Of a stretch of 64,000 bases of DNA, positions 1 through 9,879 are shown in pieces. The stretch is taken from NCBI GenBank assembly GCA_934045075.1, contig OW203746.1, forward strand, positions 868,001 through 932,000, read 5' to 3'. Origin of the DNA: Yponomeuta sedellus. Taxonomy: Eukaryota; Arthropoda; Insecta; Lepidoptera; Yponomeutidae. The stretch's first letter is position 1; each line of letters begins with the position of its first letter. The position numbers and the translations under genes were made by a program. Below the pieces are notes generated by a model that had not been told where the DNA came from, made no database searches, and saw nothing but the letters and a program-made list of their open reading frames with translations.

Positions 1-135
1 GATTCTATCGGTAAAGAAAACTTTTTAGTCGAAAGCTATCATAGTCCTATAAATGAGGTAACCTGGGAAACAATTTTAGATAACACGTTGCCAATTTTAC
101 TAACGAAGTTCATGAACATGCAAGAAAATATCTAG
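1..135 (+). CDS. possible 3' terminal exon of a gene that starts left of the window
   Basis: Frame 1 is open from the first base for 44 codons and ends in TAG at 133-135. The peptide begins DSIGKENFLVES and ends FMNMQENI; its middle reads like ordinary protein (SPINEVTWETILDNTLP). I do not recognise a family. Overlapping AATAAA signals at about 321-332 lie where a poly(A) signal of this exon would be. Because only 44 codons are visible and no splice acceptor can be seen, this may be chance. Confidence 0.3.
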   Translation, partial: DSIGKENFLVESYHSPINEVTWETILDNTLPILLTKFMNMQENI

Positions 136-1010
136 TTTTGCCATCAAATTTTAATTTTGAGATTAGGAACTTGTTTACTAAATTGGACAAGTAAGGGTAA
201 ATAGACTGTACATAATAATGCCCCTAGTCCTAAACTATGGTCTCTGTATGTATAGTATTGTAATCAGGCAATGACATCATAAACATGGAACATGACGTCC
301 ATGCTGTTAAGTTTGAGTAGGAATAAAATAAAATAATTCACGTTACTTTATTTGATACAAAAACAAACTGACAAAGAAGCAGCGCTAGTCAAAATATTTA
401 TTCATTCAGAATAGCACGGAAACTTTAACTTTCGGAATCAATTTTAAGGCCTATATCGTGCTGTTTTGAAAAAAAAATTATATAGAAACTCCACTTTCAC
501 CGCCAGTACTCCACATTCACCGCCAGTTTCTGAGGTGAAGATTTCACAAAATAAGGACTTTAAGGTCAAGTTGTGGCCTTGTAATACTAGGTTAAGCGGT
601 CGCTATTGATTTTTTGAGAAATAACATAAAACATAAACATAATTTTTTTATTTAAAAACCACTTTACACAAAGTTACAAAGGGTATGAGAAGGTTAAAAA
701 TTAATTGGTTTATGTTAAGGATAAAACAACAACCTAAATATATAAACTAACTGTTTATGTTTTAGAATTTAAGTTAGCATCATTACATCAGGAGTACCTA
801 TATGTGGCCTGAATACTGACCTTAATCTGATAGGGAAATCATAACAGAGAGCGATCAAGGATGCTTCCTTATCTAGTTATGAAGATAAATAGATAAATAA
901 TATTATAAAATAATTTATAAAAACACGATTCCCCTAAAACGCTCCTCAGAGGCCGTTTAAATATATAATCAATGTTAAATATTGAAATGTATACCTTAAG
1001 GTATACCTAA
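136..1010. other. AT-rich stretch, possible 3' UTR then nothing recognised
   Basis: No coding potential is seen. Overlapping AATAAA signals occur near 321-332. A short direct repeat built on TCACCGCCAGT lies near 496-525. Confidence 0.3.
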
Positions 1011-1836
1011 TCCCACCAAAAATATTCTGTAATAACTAGCTAAGTCTCGATGGAGCTGCTCGTTTATCTCTAAAAAAAAAGTAATGAAATCTAGACAAAC
1101 TCGTGCCAAGTCTAAGGTTCCTTACTGCGATTTCTTTATTATTATAGATAATGTTGTGTAACTTGGCCATTGAAGGGTACACAAGGGTCCAAATTAGGTG
1201 CTCCATGTCACCATTGCACCAATCTATCGCCGGAACCGCTACCCATTGACGATGGAAAATCGCTACTTGGAAAACGTTGATTGAATAACCAGTCAATTGT
1301 AGGCTTGATAAAGCTGCGTATGTCAATAATACTTATGTTATAAGCGAGCCTGAAACAAACAGTATAGTTAGTTTGTCCTGTGGTTTCCGCAATTAGCCTC
1401 ATACTCGTAGTTGGGCCATTGTACGTAGCAGGGCTGTGAGATCACTCCAGCCATCCAATTTCTTTCCAGAAAGCCAGCAGTGCACCAATGTTACTGCTGG
1501 CCTCCCGAAGGGATCCTAGCTTTCCGATGATGGCTGTCCGTTGCACTTCCACGCCTTCACACTGGATAGTCACGTAGGCGGGTGTTTCATCTTCCTTGAG
1601 GCATCCTCGGCACAACGGGCAAACAGTATAAAAAAATATTTCCAGTGCAGACGAACTTCTAATCACGGTCAAGTCACACAACATTAAGTATAATATCATA
1701 TAATATTAAAAAAATCGCAGTCTTAGACTTCGACCTTAGACTTGGCACGAGTTTGTCTAGATTTCATTACTTTTTAGGGATAAATGAGCTGCTCCATCGA
1801 GACTTGGCTAGTCTTTACAGAATGTTTTTGGTGGGA
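1011..1836. mobile_element. foldback element with about 108-bp terminal inverted repeats
   Basis: The left arm (1011-1119) and right arm (1730-1836) are inverted copies of each other over about 108 bases. The outer ends read TCCCACCAAAAA and its complement, and the inner parts share CTAGACAAACTCGTGCCAAG. The arms differ by a few substitutions and the length of one A run. The 610 bases between them contain a LINE C-terminal fragment, so a retrotransposon piece was captured or inserted between the arms. No transposase is present. I could not fix a target-site duplication. Confidence 0.75.
1442..1640 (-). pseudogene. C-terminal fragment of a LINE polyprotein (RNase H-type LINE)
   Basis: On the minus strand the peptide contains CPLCRGCLKEDETPAYV, then IQCEGVEVQR, and ends FWKEIGWLE. 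The spaced Cys pair followed by a second Cys and a short tail is typical of the C-terminus of R1/I-like LINE polyproteins, after the RNase H domain. A histidine expected between the cysteine clusters is not obvious. It lies between the arms of the foldback and is only a fragment. The family call is from memory of the motif. Confidence 0.45.
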
Positions 1837-2530
1837 TTTCACTTCTTTTTGTAGAAACGTGGGCATATTGATTTATTTTATTAGATTTTCTTATAAAATA
1901 AATCAATCCCCCATATCAATGGGCTCTTGTGTTGTGTGTTCTGTCAGGGTCACCAGGTACTCAAGATCTTCGATTTTCCTAGTTTTTATAGTTTTCCCTT
2001 TATGTGGCCAATAAACCCTAACTCTGTACCAAATTTTAGCTCTCTGAGTTTATGGGAAGTACTAGTTCTATTTTGATGATCATCACTTCATCAGTCAGTG
2101 AGTGTCATTAATGCGAAACTTTGCTGTCCCTTAACATTGGAACTAAATGACCTACAGACTTGATGTTTTGGATTTGAAGTACGTGATTATAGCTTACTGG
2201 ATGACGAAAATTTCTGCGTTCTCGCCCTATCCAGAGGTTCTCAAATAGGAGCCTGAAAATGTGGCGAAATGGTTCCAGTAAAGATGGTACGGCAGCGTTT
2301 GCTTAGCGCTCGACTTGGCGGGGTCACTGCCGTGGCCCCCGATCTGTGGTTACTTCCTTTTCTTGTAAAATCTCCGCGACAGAGAATATTTTAATGGACG
2401 TTTATCGAGAGTTTTAAGGATGCGTGTTTTTATAAGCAAGACTTTGGGAAGAGCATGATCTTTTTATTGCCTTCTTCTTTACGCCTTCGGTAGAGGTACT
2501 GGTCTTCAGAACTTCATAGCCTTCGTAACT
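1837..2530. other. no gene recognised
   Basis: Mixed-composition sequence with no convincing coding, RNA or repeat structure that I can support. Confidence 0.3.
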
Positions 2531-2537
2531 TCGTTCG

Positions 2538-2760
2538 ACTGCCTCATTGGTTTAGCGGTAACATGACTGATGACCATGCTGGAGGTCGTGGGTTCGATTC
2601 CTACTGGGGGCCGTCGTACATTTGCACACATTAGCTCAGTCTTTGTGTATTTCCATGTATATGATGTCTTGGATACCATAGCTCAGGGTATCCTAGTTTG
2701 GGACCAGGGCAAGTTTTTATATCGTGTATACGTAATTTTTTTTTTATATTCACCTACCAC
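2538..2760 (+). mobile_element. tRNA-derived SINE (family D)
   Basis: The head (2542-2612) is tRNA-like, with an A-box-like segment around TTTAGCGGTAACATG and a B box GGTTCGATTCC. The body follows (ATACCATAGCTCAGGGTATC and GTTTGGGACCAGGGCAAG), as in other lepidopteran SINEs, and ends near a run of T. The acceptor stem pairs poorly, so this is not a functional tRNA gene. Confidence 0.55.
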
Positions 2761-2899
2761 GTGAGTCGATGAACGATTGAACTTGAAGAGAAAGTGAAAA
2801 CATGAATGCCTTACCTGTCTCAGAAACGGTGAGAACGGACTGCGTTGTCGTGACATCCTTACTAATAAAAATACGTCTGTTAAAACAATACTACACAAA

Positions 2900-3065
2900 A
2901 TGCGGCCATGTCCATCGATTAGCACCTCTCGACTTTGAATCTTGAAGCAGGTACGTGATACGAGTATCATCTACCTGTTAGGTGTCGATGATGGTGTTCC
3001 GATATTACGATAAGATAGCCCAATCTATTAGCTCGAGCTACGCAGATTTGATGATACTGTTTATT
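2900..3065. repeat. dispersed repeat E, copy 1
   Basis: The segment starting CCATCGATTAGCACCTCTCG and containing TTGAAGCAGGTACGTGATAC recurs at about 9705-9850 with the same order of blocks. Copy 1 carries about 20 extra bases in the middle. No terminal structure was identified. Confidence 0.7.
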
Positions 3066-3084
3066 ATATATTGTATTTTATATT

Positions 3085-3665
3085 GAAGCGCTCGTGGCCT
3101 AGCCGAACCGGGTGTTTTCTCGTGGTCCCATTATTTTGTCCCGTTAACGGGTCTAAGAGGGATAACTACCTCGTGGTCCCGTTATACGTCATCAACGGGT
3201 CCACGAAAAATAGTTTATCCCTCGTGGACCCGTTGATGACGTATAACGGGACCACGAGGAATAGTTATCCCTCGTGGGCCCGTTAACGGAACAAATTAAT
3301 GGGACCAAGAGAAAATACCCGAACCGAGTGATTGGAATCAATCAACAACAGGCGCGGTCAGGTGCAGTATGGGTGACCATCCCGTGACTACCGCTAGACG
3401 CATTTTTTCCGAGTGCTTCCGTGCTTCGCAAGGCACGTGAAGCCGTTGATGCTGGCTGTCATGTAATGGCAGTCGTTAAGCCATGTCAGAGGCCGTATGG
3501 GCGGCTTGATAACTTCTGACAGTAAGGCCCGCCACTGTCCCACAATCCTCCACCAACCCGGACTTGGCCCCCGTGGTGGAATATGGCCTTAACTTCCTGC
3601 GATGCAGGAAGAGACCCGTGCCCCAGCAGTGGGGACATACAAGGGTTGATATCGATATTAAAACA
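3085..3665 (+). mobile_element. 5S rRNA-derived SINE (family C), copy 1, split by a MITE
   Basis: The unit begins CTCGTGGCCTAG and continues after the MITE with GAGTGATTGGAATCAATC. It then has GGCGCGGTCAGGTGCAG and ATGGGTGACC, matching the box C part of 5S rRNA (GCGGTCAGTACTTGGATGGG in typical insect 5S). The body (GCTTCCGTGCTTCGCAAGGC) and tail (CCCCAGCAGTGGGGACATAC, then GGGTTGATATCGAT) are shared with copies at 4.4, 14.2, 27, 35.4, 42 and 63.6 kb. The palindromic element at 3110-3320 interrupts it near the 5' end. Confidence 0.75.
3110..3320. mobile_element. palindromic (snap-back) MITE with 5-bp target-site duplication
   Basis: The 211-bp insert is an almost continuous palindrome centred near ATAGTTTAT (about 3209-3217). 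Its ends are GGGTGTTTTCTC and GAGAAAATACCC. GAACC occurs directly on both sides (3105-3109 and 3321-3325), fitting a 5-bp duplication. The surrounding SINE reads continuously once it is removed, so the borders are firm. Confidence 0.85.
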
Positions 3666-4365
3666 GGCTGACTCTGCAAACGTTGTTTTGCCTACGAGGT
3701 ATTCTCAGACCTCACAAATACAGTATTTCTTAATGATTCGCGATACTCATACATAGTTATGTATAAAACATAGTTATGTCACAAATATACAGAAAAATAT
3801 CATAAAAATTGTCAAAACAGTTTCGGACGAGTTTGATAACAAACAGTGTGACACGAATTTTTTTTAATATTAGATAACACAGGTAAATGAGCGGCCTCCA
3901 GTAGAGACAGAAACAGATAGTTTGGAATCAAAAATAGTTTTTGTGTAGAATGACCTGATTTTGAAATGAATGAAAATTAAGGATTTTCTTGCTGACTGTA
4001 GGTACCTACATTTTGTCCAAAATCTGTGAAGGTATCCTCATCCTAAAAAAATATAGATAGTCTCCTAAAAACGTTTTTCTGTAACTGTAACGGTTAAGTA
4101 CCTGCCCTGACTGTGCCGTCTCAAAACTTCACCCAGTGTCAGTGCTTCTAAGACTTTTTAGTCATAGGGGCAGTTTTATCAATTTTGTGTCTTGTCAGGG
4201 ACCACCTAGTCCGTTTATTGGTAATATTCGGTACCTTAATGTAAATAATAAAGGATTGTTTGATCTATATATAGATAAAACAAGCATACTTTTACGACTA
4301 ACACTAATTTAATTATTATTTCGCAATAATGGCTTCGCCGACCACTCGATTTTTAACCGAGTGGT
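3666..4365. other. no gene recognised
   Basis: AT-rich DNA with scattered short reading frames only. GATCTATATATAGAT near 4262-4276 is a small palindrome. Nothing else is supportable. Confidence 0.3.
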
Positions 4366-4712
4366 CGGGGCGAACCGAGTGATTGGAATCAATCACTTGG
4401 TTAAGCAACAACAGGCGCGGTCAGGTACAGGATGGGTGAGCGTCCCGTGACGACAGCTAGTGGCATTTTCCGAGCGCTTCCGTGCTTCGCAAGGCACGTT
4501 AAGTCGTTGGTGCCGGCTGTCATATAAAGGCAGTCGTTAAGCCATGTCAGAGGCCTTATGGGCTTGATAACTTCTGACAGTAAGGCCCACCACTGTCTTA
4601 CAACCCTCCACCAACCCGGACTTGGCCCCCGTGGTGGAGTATGGCCTAACCTTCCTGCGATGCAGGAAGAGACCCGTGCCCCAGCAGTGGAGACATACAA
4701 GGGTTGATATCG
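4366..4712 (+). mobile_element. 5S rRNA-derived SINE (family C), copy 2
   Basis: It has the same block order as copy 1: GAGTGATTGGAATCAATC, the 5S box C-like GGCGCGGTCAGGTACAGG, the GCTTCCGTGCTTCGCAAGGC body, and the CCCCAGCAGTGGAGACATAC tail. This copy is uninterrupted. The 26 bases before it hold a short palindrome around ACCGAGTGGTCGG. Confidence 0.8.
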
Positions 4713-5513
4713 AACGATAACGTTTGATCTATCTATAAATAGAACAAGAATAATTTTACGACTAATACTCATTTAATATTTTTCTCGCAATAATGGCTTC
4801 GCCGACCACTCGGTTTTTAATACCGGTTGAGGACCTCTGCTGTGGATCTACGATAACTCGCCTGTAATGTATACTCATTTAAGAGAAAAGTCTCGCCTGT
4901 GATACCAGCATTCGAGAAGGGCTTCATTGTAATTCGTTTTTTCTTGTTGTGCAATGAAGTGTTCTCTATTTATCTATCTATGGTTCTTACAGAGAGAAAA
5001 ATTAAAGAATCGACGGTTAGGCTCCCGAGGCGAATTGTGACAGAGGTCAGTTGTGACAAGGTCAATATCTCGGAACCTATAATCGATAGAAAACTGGCAA
5101 CACCGCGTTTCATTTATGTTTTGACATGCCATTTTTTCGTTCAGTTCGCGCCCAGGGTGTACGAGACGGGGTCACGTCCACACGACAGCGGCGTCAAAAA
5201 ATTTGCCAAAAGTAAGTTTTTAATCAAATTTTCACGATTATATTGTTGTGCACTTGTTGCATTAGTGTAATTAAGACGTATTTTATTATATGAACTGATT
5301 CTTTAAGTTTCAATGCACGATGGCATTTTTGTGGTTCGGCTTGGAGATTTGAGGTTATAAGGCATTTTTCTAACACAGGCACGTGTTTAAGCACCTAGGT
5401 GGGTTGTGACAGGTCGTCACAACCCTCCTATTTTCACTATTACTTCTCTTTTCTAACAACACAACTTCTTGGAGTGACTTTGCATGCTGATTTTGTTATT
5501 TTATTGTTTCAGT

Positions 5514-5864
5514 ATGCCTAACAAATATGATAGAAAGTCGGAAAGGGGCATGGTCAGTGTTGAAATATACGAACTGGCCTATGAGAAAGTAAAGTTAAGA
5601 GGTGAAAGTCTGAGAAGTGCTGCATCCTCTTATAATTTGAACTACATGTCTTTGCAGAGATTTATTAAAAAGAAAGAGATGAAGAAGATGAAGAAAATGA
5701 CTGCTTCTGCCTGTGCTGCCTTGAACCCTTTTGTCGGGACGCCCCTTTTCCTTTGTATGAGCAATCGGGGGTTACAAATGGGCGTCTCGATTGTGAGTCA
5801 ATCGTATCACATACCTGTTGTATCTCCGGTATCCCCTTCCTTCAGTCCCTTCACGAGCTCCTAG
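5514..5864 (+). CDS. HTH_psq-type DNA-binding N-terminus of a transposase
   Basis: The reading frame starts at ATG 5514, just after a splice-acceptor-like TTTTATTGTTTCAG. The first 60 residues (MPNKYDRKSERGMVSVEIYE, then VKLRGESLRSAASSYNLNYM and SLQRFIKKK) have the form of a Pipsqueak-type helix-turn-helix, as found at the start of pogo/Tigger and related transposases. Such domains bind the element ends. After a Lys/Met-rich run the remaining residues look like non-coding sequence read through to the stop at 5862-5864, and no DDE motif follows. I infer that the original second part was deleted. The frame is also open upstream from 5484, but the region before the acceptor looks intronic. Confidence 0.6.
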   Translation: MPNKYDRKSERGMVSVEIYELAYEKVKLRGESLRSAASSYNLNYMSLQRFIKKKEMKKMKKMTASACAALNPFVGTPLFLCMSNRGLQMGVSIVSQSYHIPVVSPVSPSFSPFTSS

Positions 5865-6634
5865 CTCTTTGCTCTGCTCCGCTGTTTGTCGAGTGCTGGC
5901 AGGTGAAGTCCACGCGCTTGCTGGCACCGTCCACCTCCTGTTAATGATAGGGTCCCATGACACCGATGATCTCGGTGTCATGGGCACCAAGATCCACAGT
6001 ACCTACCATCCGAGGGACATTGTCTCATTACATATAAGGAAGGCATATGTTAGTATAGTAATGTGCACTAGGTTGTTTTTGTCCACCCTAAAGGCGCCGC
6101 CATGGAAGTTCGGTACAGCCGATGATAGCCGTTTTTGTCCACCCTAAAGGCGCCGCCATGTGATTGCGGTACAACGAGCATTCACTTGGGCCTTCACCCT
6201 TACAGTCGACTGTATGCCTGCACTCTTTGCACAGGCCGTGTGGTTCCCAGACATCTTCTGCCCAGGCCTCGGGTCTTCACACCCAGGTCCTACGACCTGG
6301 GTACTCGCCTACCCACTCATACCCTTCACTTACCTCGTATGAGACGATCTTCCTCGATACCTAGAGGAATGGAATACACAAACACTTGGGTATTTAGACC
6401 CTATGCGCTTAGATACTTAGGTAGTTACTTAGGCAGGTACTTAGCTTTCATATTCTCTGGACACAGGACACTTCTTTCACACTGTACTCTGTTCACGTCC
6501 GTTCACCTTTCGCGCCACATCATCAATGTCAGTCAGTGACAGTTAGATTAATATAAGTTGCTCACTATAGACAGGTTAAGATGGCGCTGGCTGGTGTTGC
6601 CAGCTACTGAGGTCGTTCCGTTTCGCGCTTGTCG
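5865..6634. other. GC-richer interior of the TIR element, origin unknown
   Basis: The segment is richer in GC than its surroundings. It holds a perfect 13-bp hairpin (CCCATGACACCGA, 5-base loop) at about 5953-5983 and a 9-bp hairpin around ACCCAGGTC/GACCTGGGT near 6281-6302. It also has a direct duplication of about 38 bases starting GTTTTTGTCCACCC at about 6075 and 6131. No protein similarity was recognised in any frame. It occupies the place where a DDE core would be expected. Confidence 0.5.
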
Positions 6635-6750
6635 CGACACCTTTAACAACAGCAAACCTAAAGAGAAGTGGGTGCAGTGCATAAAATGCACAAAATGGTC
6701 CCATGAGGACTTGCACTGGAGGCGAGTTTAGATACATTTGCCATAACTGA
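6635..6750 (+). pseudogene. PHD-like zinc finger at the C-terminus of the broken transposase
   Basis: The frame gives DTFNNSKPKEKWVQCIKC, then TKWSHEDL. This is the W-x-x-C-x-x-C-x-x-W-x-H start of the small PHD-like finger that ends many psq-HTH transposases. One extra T at about 6711 breaks the frame. Skipping it gives CTGGEFRYICHN followed by a stop where the last zinc cysteine would be expected (TGC to TGA). The finger is therefore damaged by one frameshift and one nonsense change. Confidence 0.6.
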
Positions 6751-7295
6751 TTTTCGGACTAAATGCTGCAAAATGTATGTTTTTATTGTTATTCAGTTCA
6801 GTTGATCTCTTAAATACCAAAAAATGTGATTGTTATGATAAGTAGGTGGTTGAGAATAACTTTAAAGTTGATTTTTATGAAACGTTACAATTTTCTTTTT
6901 AGTTTTTAAGCAATGACTTATTAGTTGTTTTAGTTGTTTATAATTATTGTCACACTTAAGACGAACATATTCGAATGAAGTTGATTATTATTATAAAGGT
7001 CTTTTTTATCATCCAGTCCTGTAAAATTATCCTTTTTTCCCCAAATACACAGCTGTCACAACTTACCTTGACCACTGTAACAACTAGGAGAGTTGTGACA
7101 GAAAGAACTGTTTCAGTTTTCTTATTTTTTTTATAGAAGCTGATTATTATTATTCAATTTTATATTTGATTCCGATAGTGACAGAAAGATCATAGATATA
7201 GGTCTTTATTTGACAGAGTTACAACAAATAGACTAAAAATTGTCACAACCCTCCTCAGGGAGACATACGAAGTTCGCTGGGTCAGCTAGTATAAT

Positions 7296-9341
7296 ATATA
7301 TGCATGTATATTTTTAAGAAATCATGGTTGTATTCTATTTTCTGGTTGTGCAATAAAGTGTTCTTTATCTATCTAATCTATCTATCTATATATTTGTTTC
7401 GATCTATCTATATAGGGTTTCGTAGCGACATTGAATCCTTACAGTTTCGCCATTTCCGCCTGTCTGCCTGTCTGTCTCTCCGCGGGCTAGCTCAAAAACG
7501 ATTAGTACGATTGTAAGTAGAGAGTAATTAGTTGACCAACTACTAAAAAGAAAACTTGGTACAAATTCCATGGAAAATTACATCGATGAAGTTGGTTAGT
7601 TCTGTAAAGCTAGTAAAAACCTTACCTTCTACGGAAAACGAAACGAAAAACCCCCTACACTGCGTGGCTTGACACGCACTTGGCCGGTCTTCAATTCTGA
7701 CAAAGATTGTAAATTACGCATTACCTACCTACTAATCGAACATGAAACAGCGTTGAGTACGTTTACATTTTACAAATCCGTATTCTTATAATAAAATGTT
7801 CTTTATTTAGTTCCTAAACTTATCAACGTCAAATATCACGAATTCACTAAAACTATACACTAAATAGCACATGGTTTCGAAGTACCTTGCATTATACACT
7901 GTAGTTTCTTAACCTAGATTCTCTTAATTAACAAAATATTATCAAAGTATCATATAATAAATATTTAACTAGTAGGTACATAATACTTGTTAATAAATAC
8001 TATCGTTCATCGCAAGCAGGAAGGTACCTAGTAGGCATCTGTAATGTGGTATGTACTTAGCCCTACTGTCGCGCTAGGTAGACAGGGGTAGCAATAATAA
8101 TCTTGCTACCACTGTCTACCCGAAGAGATACTTACAATATTTACAAAACTTTATTTACAAAAAGAAAAGAAGTGGGTTGTGGGAAAGTTCGTGCCCTACA
8201 CCAATGAGTTTGGTTCAGTTCACGCTGCCGATAGGTACTCCCCTTGGCTGGATGCGATGACGCGCCGTGTCGCCTCGATAGCGGCGTAGAAGGCCGGCGC
8301 CGATCCCTCCGGGAAGCCACACCAGGGCTAGGCTAGATAGTAGGTAGGGGCGGCAGTCTGTAGCGGCCACTGTGCTTCTTTTAAAATGAGTCCGGAAGAA
8401 GCTAGTCCGGACTCTGTAGTTTAAATCCGGATCTTAGATTTTCAGAGGGGATCTTGAATTTTCAAAGGGGACCTTGAACCCTGGAACCGATGTCCAGTAT
8501 TAGAGTATGGCCATCACAATGCCCCTGTGCATCGCCACCCAAACCGGAAAGCACCAGAAAGGAGTTTGAAGGTGGCGGTACACTAAAATGGGTAGAACGG
8601 TGGATAGCGCACATGCCAAGCCTAAATATGAATAATATTGATATGATATGATAAATTATTTATTTAAACTATTTACACATTTATAAAACAGAAATATGCA
8701 GGAATACCCGTACAATTTATTAATAAATAGAAACAGACAATGTTCACACTCACCGTGGTAGGAAATTCACCAGAATGGTTTCGCATCTTCCTCTGTTGCC
8801 TGGCAATCTAATTAGAGACTGCTGGATGCAAATCATAGATGAATGTGTTCCAATCGAAGTTGGGCCGCTAGGGCGGTTGGAGACTGGCGGCGTAACAGAG
8901 CGCACAACCAACTCCTTCCGTGGTCAAATTTCAATAAGTTGCGAGCGTTGCGAGAGCCGACATGAGTGAGTGAAAAAAAATCTGAATGAAAGTATTGAAT
9001 GAGTGATTGCCACAGATAATCACTCATTCAAAGATAGCTCATAATAGTGGCCAAGAACGAGTAAAAGAAGAAATAAAATGAAAATAATAATTTTGTGAAA
9101 CGTAAAACGTGAAGTTGGAAAATAGAAAAAATATTAATTTTAGTAGCGTATTTCCTTAAAAATAAATAACGCTACACTACCGAATTTGGCAAAGATCCAT
9201 CTGTGCTTTCCTTTCACACATCGCAGAAATTGTAGAGGTGTCGATATTGCATCGGGTTTAGTTCCTTCAAGCTATTATAGTAGCAGTACTTATTTTTCTC
9301 TCTGACATCTTTCTCATATTGCCTGGATCAGTTTGTAGCAA
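7296..9341. other. no gene; short simple repeats and degenerate sequence
   Basis: TCTA-type short tandem repeats lie at about 7362-7390, next to a segment (GTGCAATAAAGTGTTCTTTA) that recurs near 4940 and, inverted, near 54110 and 54800. The GC-rich part at about 8215-8340 may be a retroelement fragment, but I cannot place it. No supportable coding sequence was found. Confidence 0.35.
8077..8120. repeat. 18-bp inverted repeat (hairpin)
   Basis: GGTAGACAGGGGTAGCAA and TTGCTACCACTGTCTACC are complementary apart from one mismatch, with an 8-base loop. It could be a terminator-like or small foldback structure; its function is unknown. Confidence 0.6.
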
Positions 9342-9710
9342 CTACCTGGCTTCTACTTCTTCAATGCGCAAGGGGCGGCCGCGGAACTTATCCTCAATCT
9401 GCTGCAACGTTCGCCCCTTTGTCTCCGGCAGTAAGAACCAAATGACTAATAAAGTATACGCCAAAACACCAGCAAAAACAAAGTAGAGACCATCTAGACC
9501 TATACTCTGCAACATTGGCATAAAAGTCTTCAAACAAAGGAACATAGAGACTGCTACAGTTATAACACTCATGCTACCAGCTATACTCCTGTATTCCAAG
9601 GGAAATATTTTTCCTGCTATCACACTGGGCAATAGAACCATTCCCAATCCTACACAGAATACCTGTATGTTCAAAAGCGTTATGGGAATCCATGCAGCGG
9701 CCATGTTCAT
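9342..9710 (-). pseudogene. 5'-truncated SLC2/MFS sugar transporter C-terminus (Tret1-like)
   Basis: The minus-strand frame encodes the last third of a sugar transporter. It has hydrophobic segments around PITLLNIQVFCVGLGMVLLP and GLYFVFAGVLAYTLLVIWFL, a loop with AGKIFPLEYRSIAGS (the GEIFP-x-x-x-R-x-x-G signature), the PETKGRTLQQIE motif and a normal stop. At the upstream border the sequence runs straight into repeat E with no splice acceptor, so everything before is missing. It is related to, but clearly different from, the complete transporter at 33.4-39.8 kb. It may be a fragment left by a tandem duplication. A genuine last exon of an unseen gene is less likely because no acceptor is visible. 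Confidence 0.65.
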
Positions 9711-9850
9711 CGATTAGCACCTCTCGACTTTGAATCTTGAAGCAGGTACGTGATACGAGATGATGGTGTTCCGATAAGATAACCCAATCAAGGAGCTCGA
9801 GCTCCGCAGATTTGCAGATACTGATTATTATATATCATGTTGTTTTTTAT
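9705..9850. repeat. dispersed repeat E, copy 2
   Basis: It is a second copy of the 2900-3065 repeat in the same orientation, abutting the truncated transporter. CCATGTTCATCGATTAGCAC here corresponds to CCATGTCCATCGATTAGCAC in copy 1. Confidence 0.7.
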
Positions 9851-9879
9851 ATTACTCGTAAAACTAGCCCCGCAAACGT

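Larger units (their letters stand above)
5024..7260. mobile_element. 2.2-kb TIR element with psq-type HTH and PHD-like remnants
   Basis: The left end reads CCCGAGGCGAATTGTGACA and the complement of the right end reads CCCTGAGGAGGGTTGTGACA. These are terminal inverted repeats with one indel. Further TTGTGACA copies lie subterminally (about 5047, 5405, 5415, 7050, 7091). The borders are confirmed by the broken repeat G around it. The element still encodes the N-terminal DNA-binding part and a C-terminal finger of a transposase-like protein, but no DDE catalytic core is seen between them, so it is non-autonomous. It is probably pogo/Tigger-like from the domain pairing. No clear target duplication was found. 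Confidence 0.65.
4978..7295 (-). repeat. repeat G, split in two by the HTH-psq element
   Basis: The left piece (about 4980-5022) matches the minus strand of the intact copy at 51728-51935 (GTTCTTAC..GAGAGAAAAA..AAAGAATCGA). The right piece (about 7262-7290) matches its other end (CGAAGTTCGCTGGGTCAGCTAG). The two halves are contiguous in the intact copies at 34800 and 51728, so the intervening 2.2 kb is a later insertion. Confidence 0.7.

Noticed and set aside
6135..6539. 134-codon frame in the TIR element
   Set aside because: It is composed of His/Thr/Leu-rich low-similarity sequence over hairpins and repeats, with no recognisable domain.
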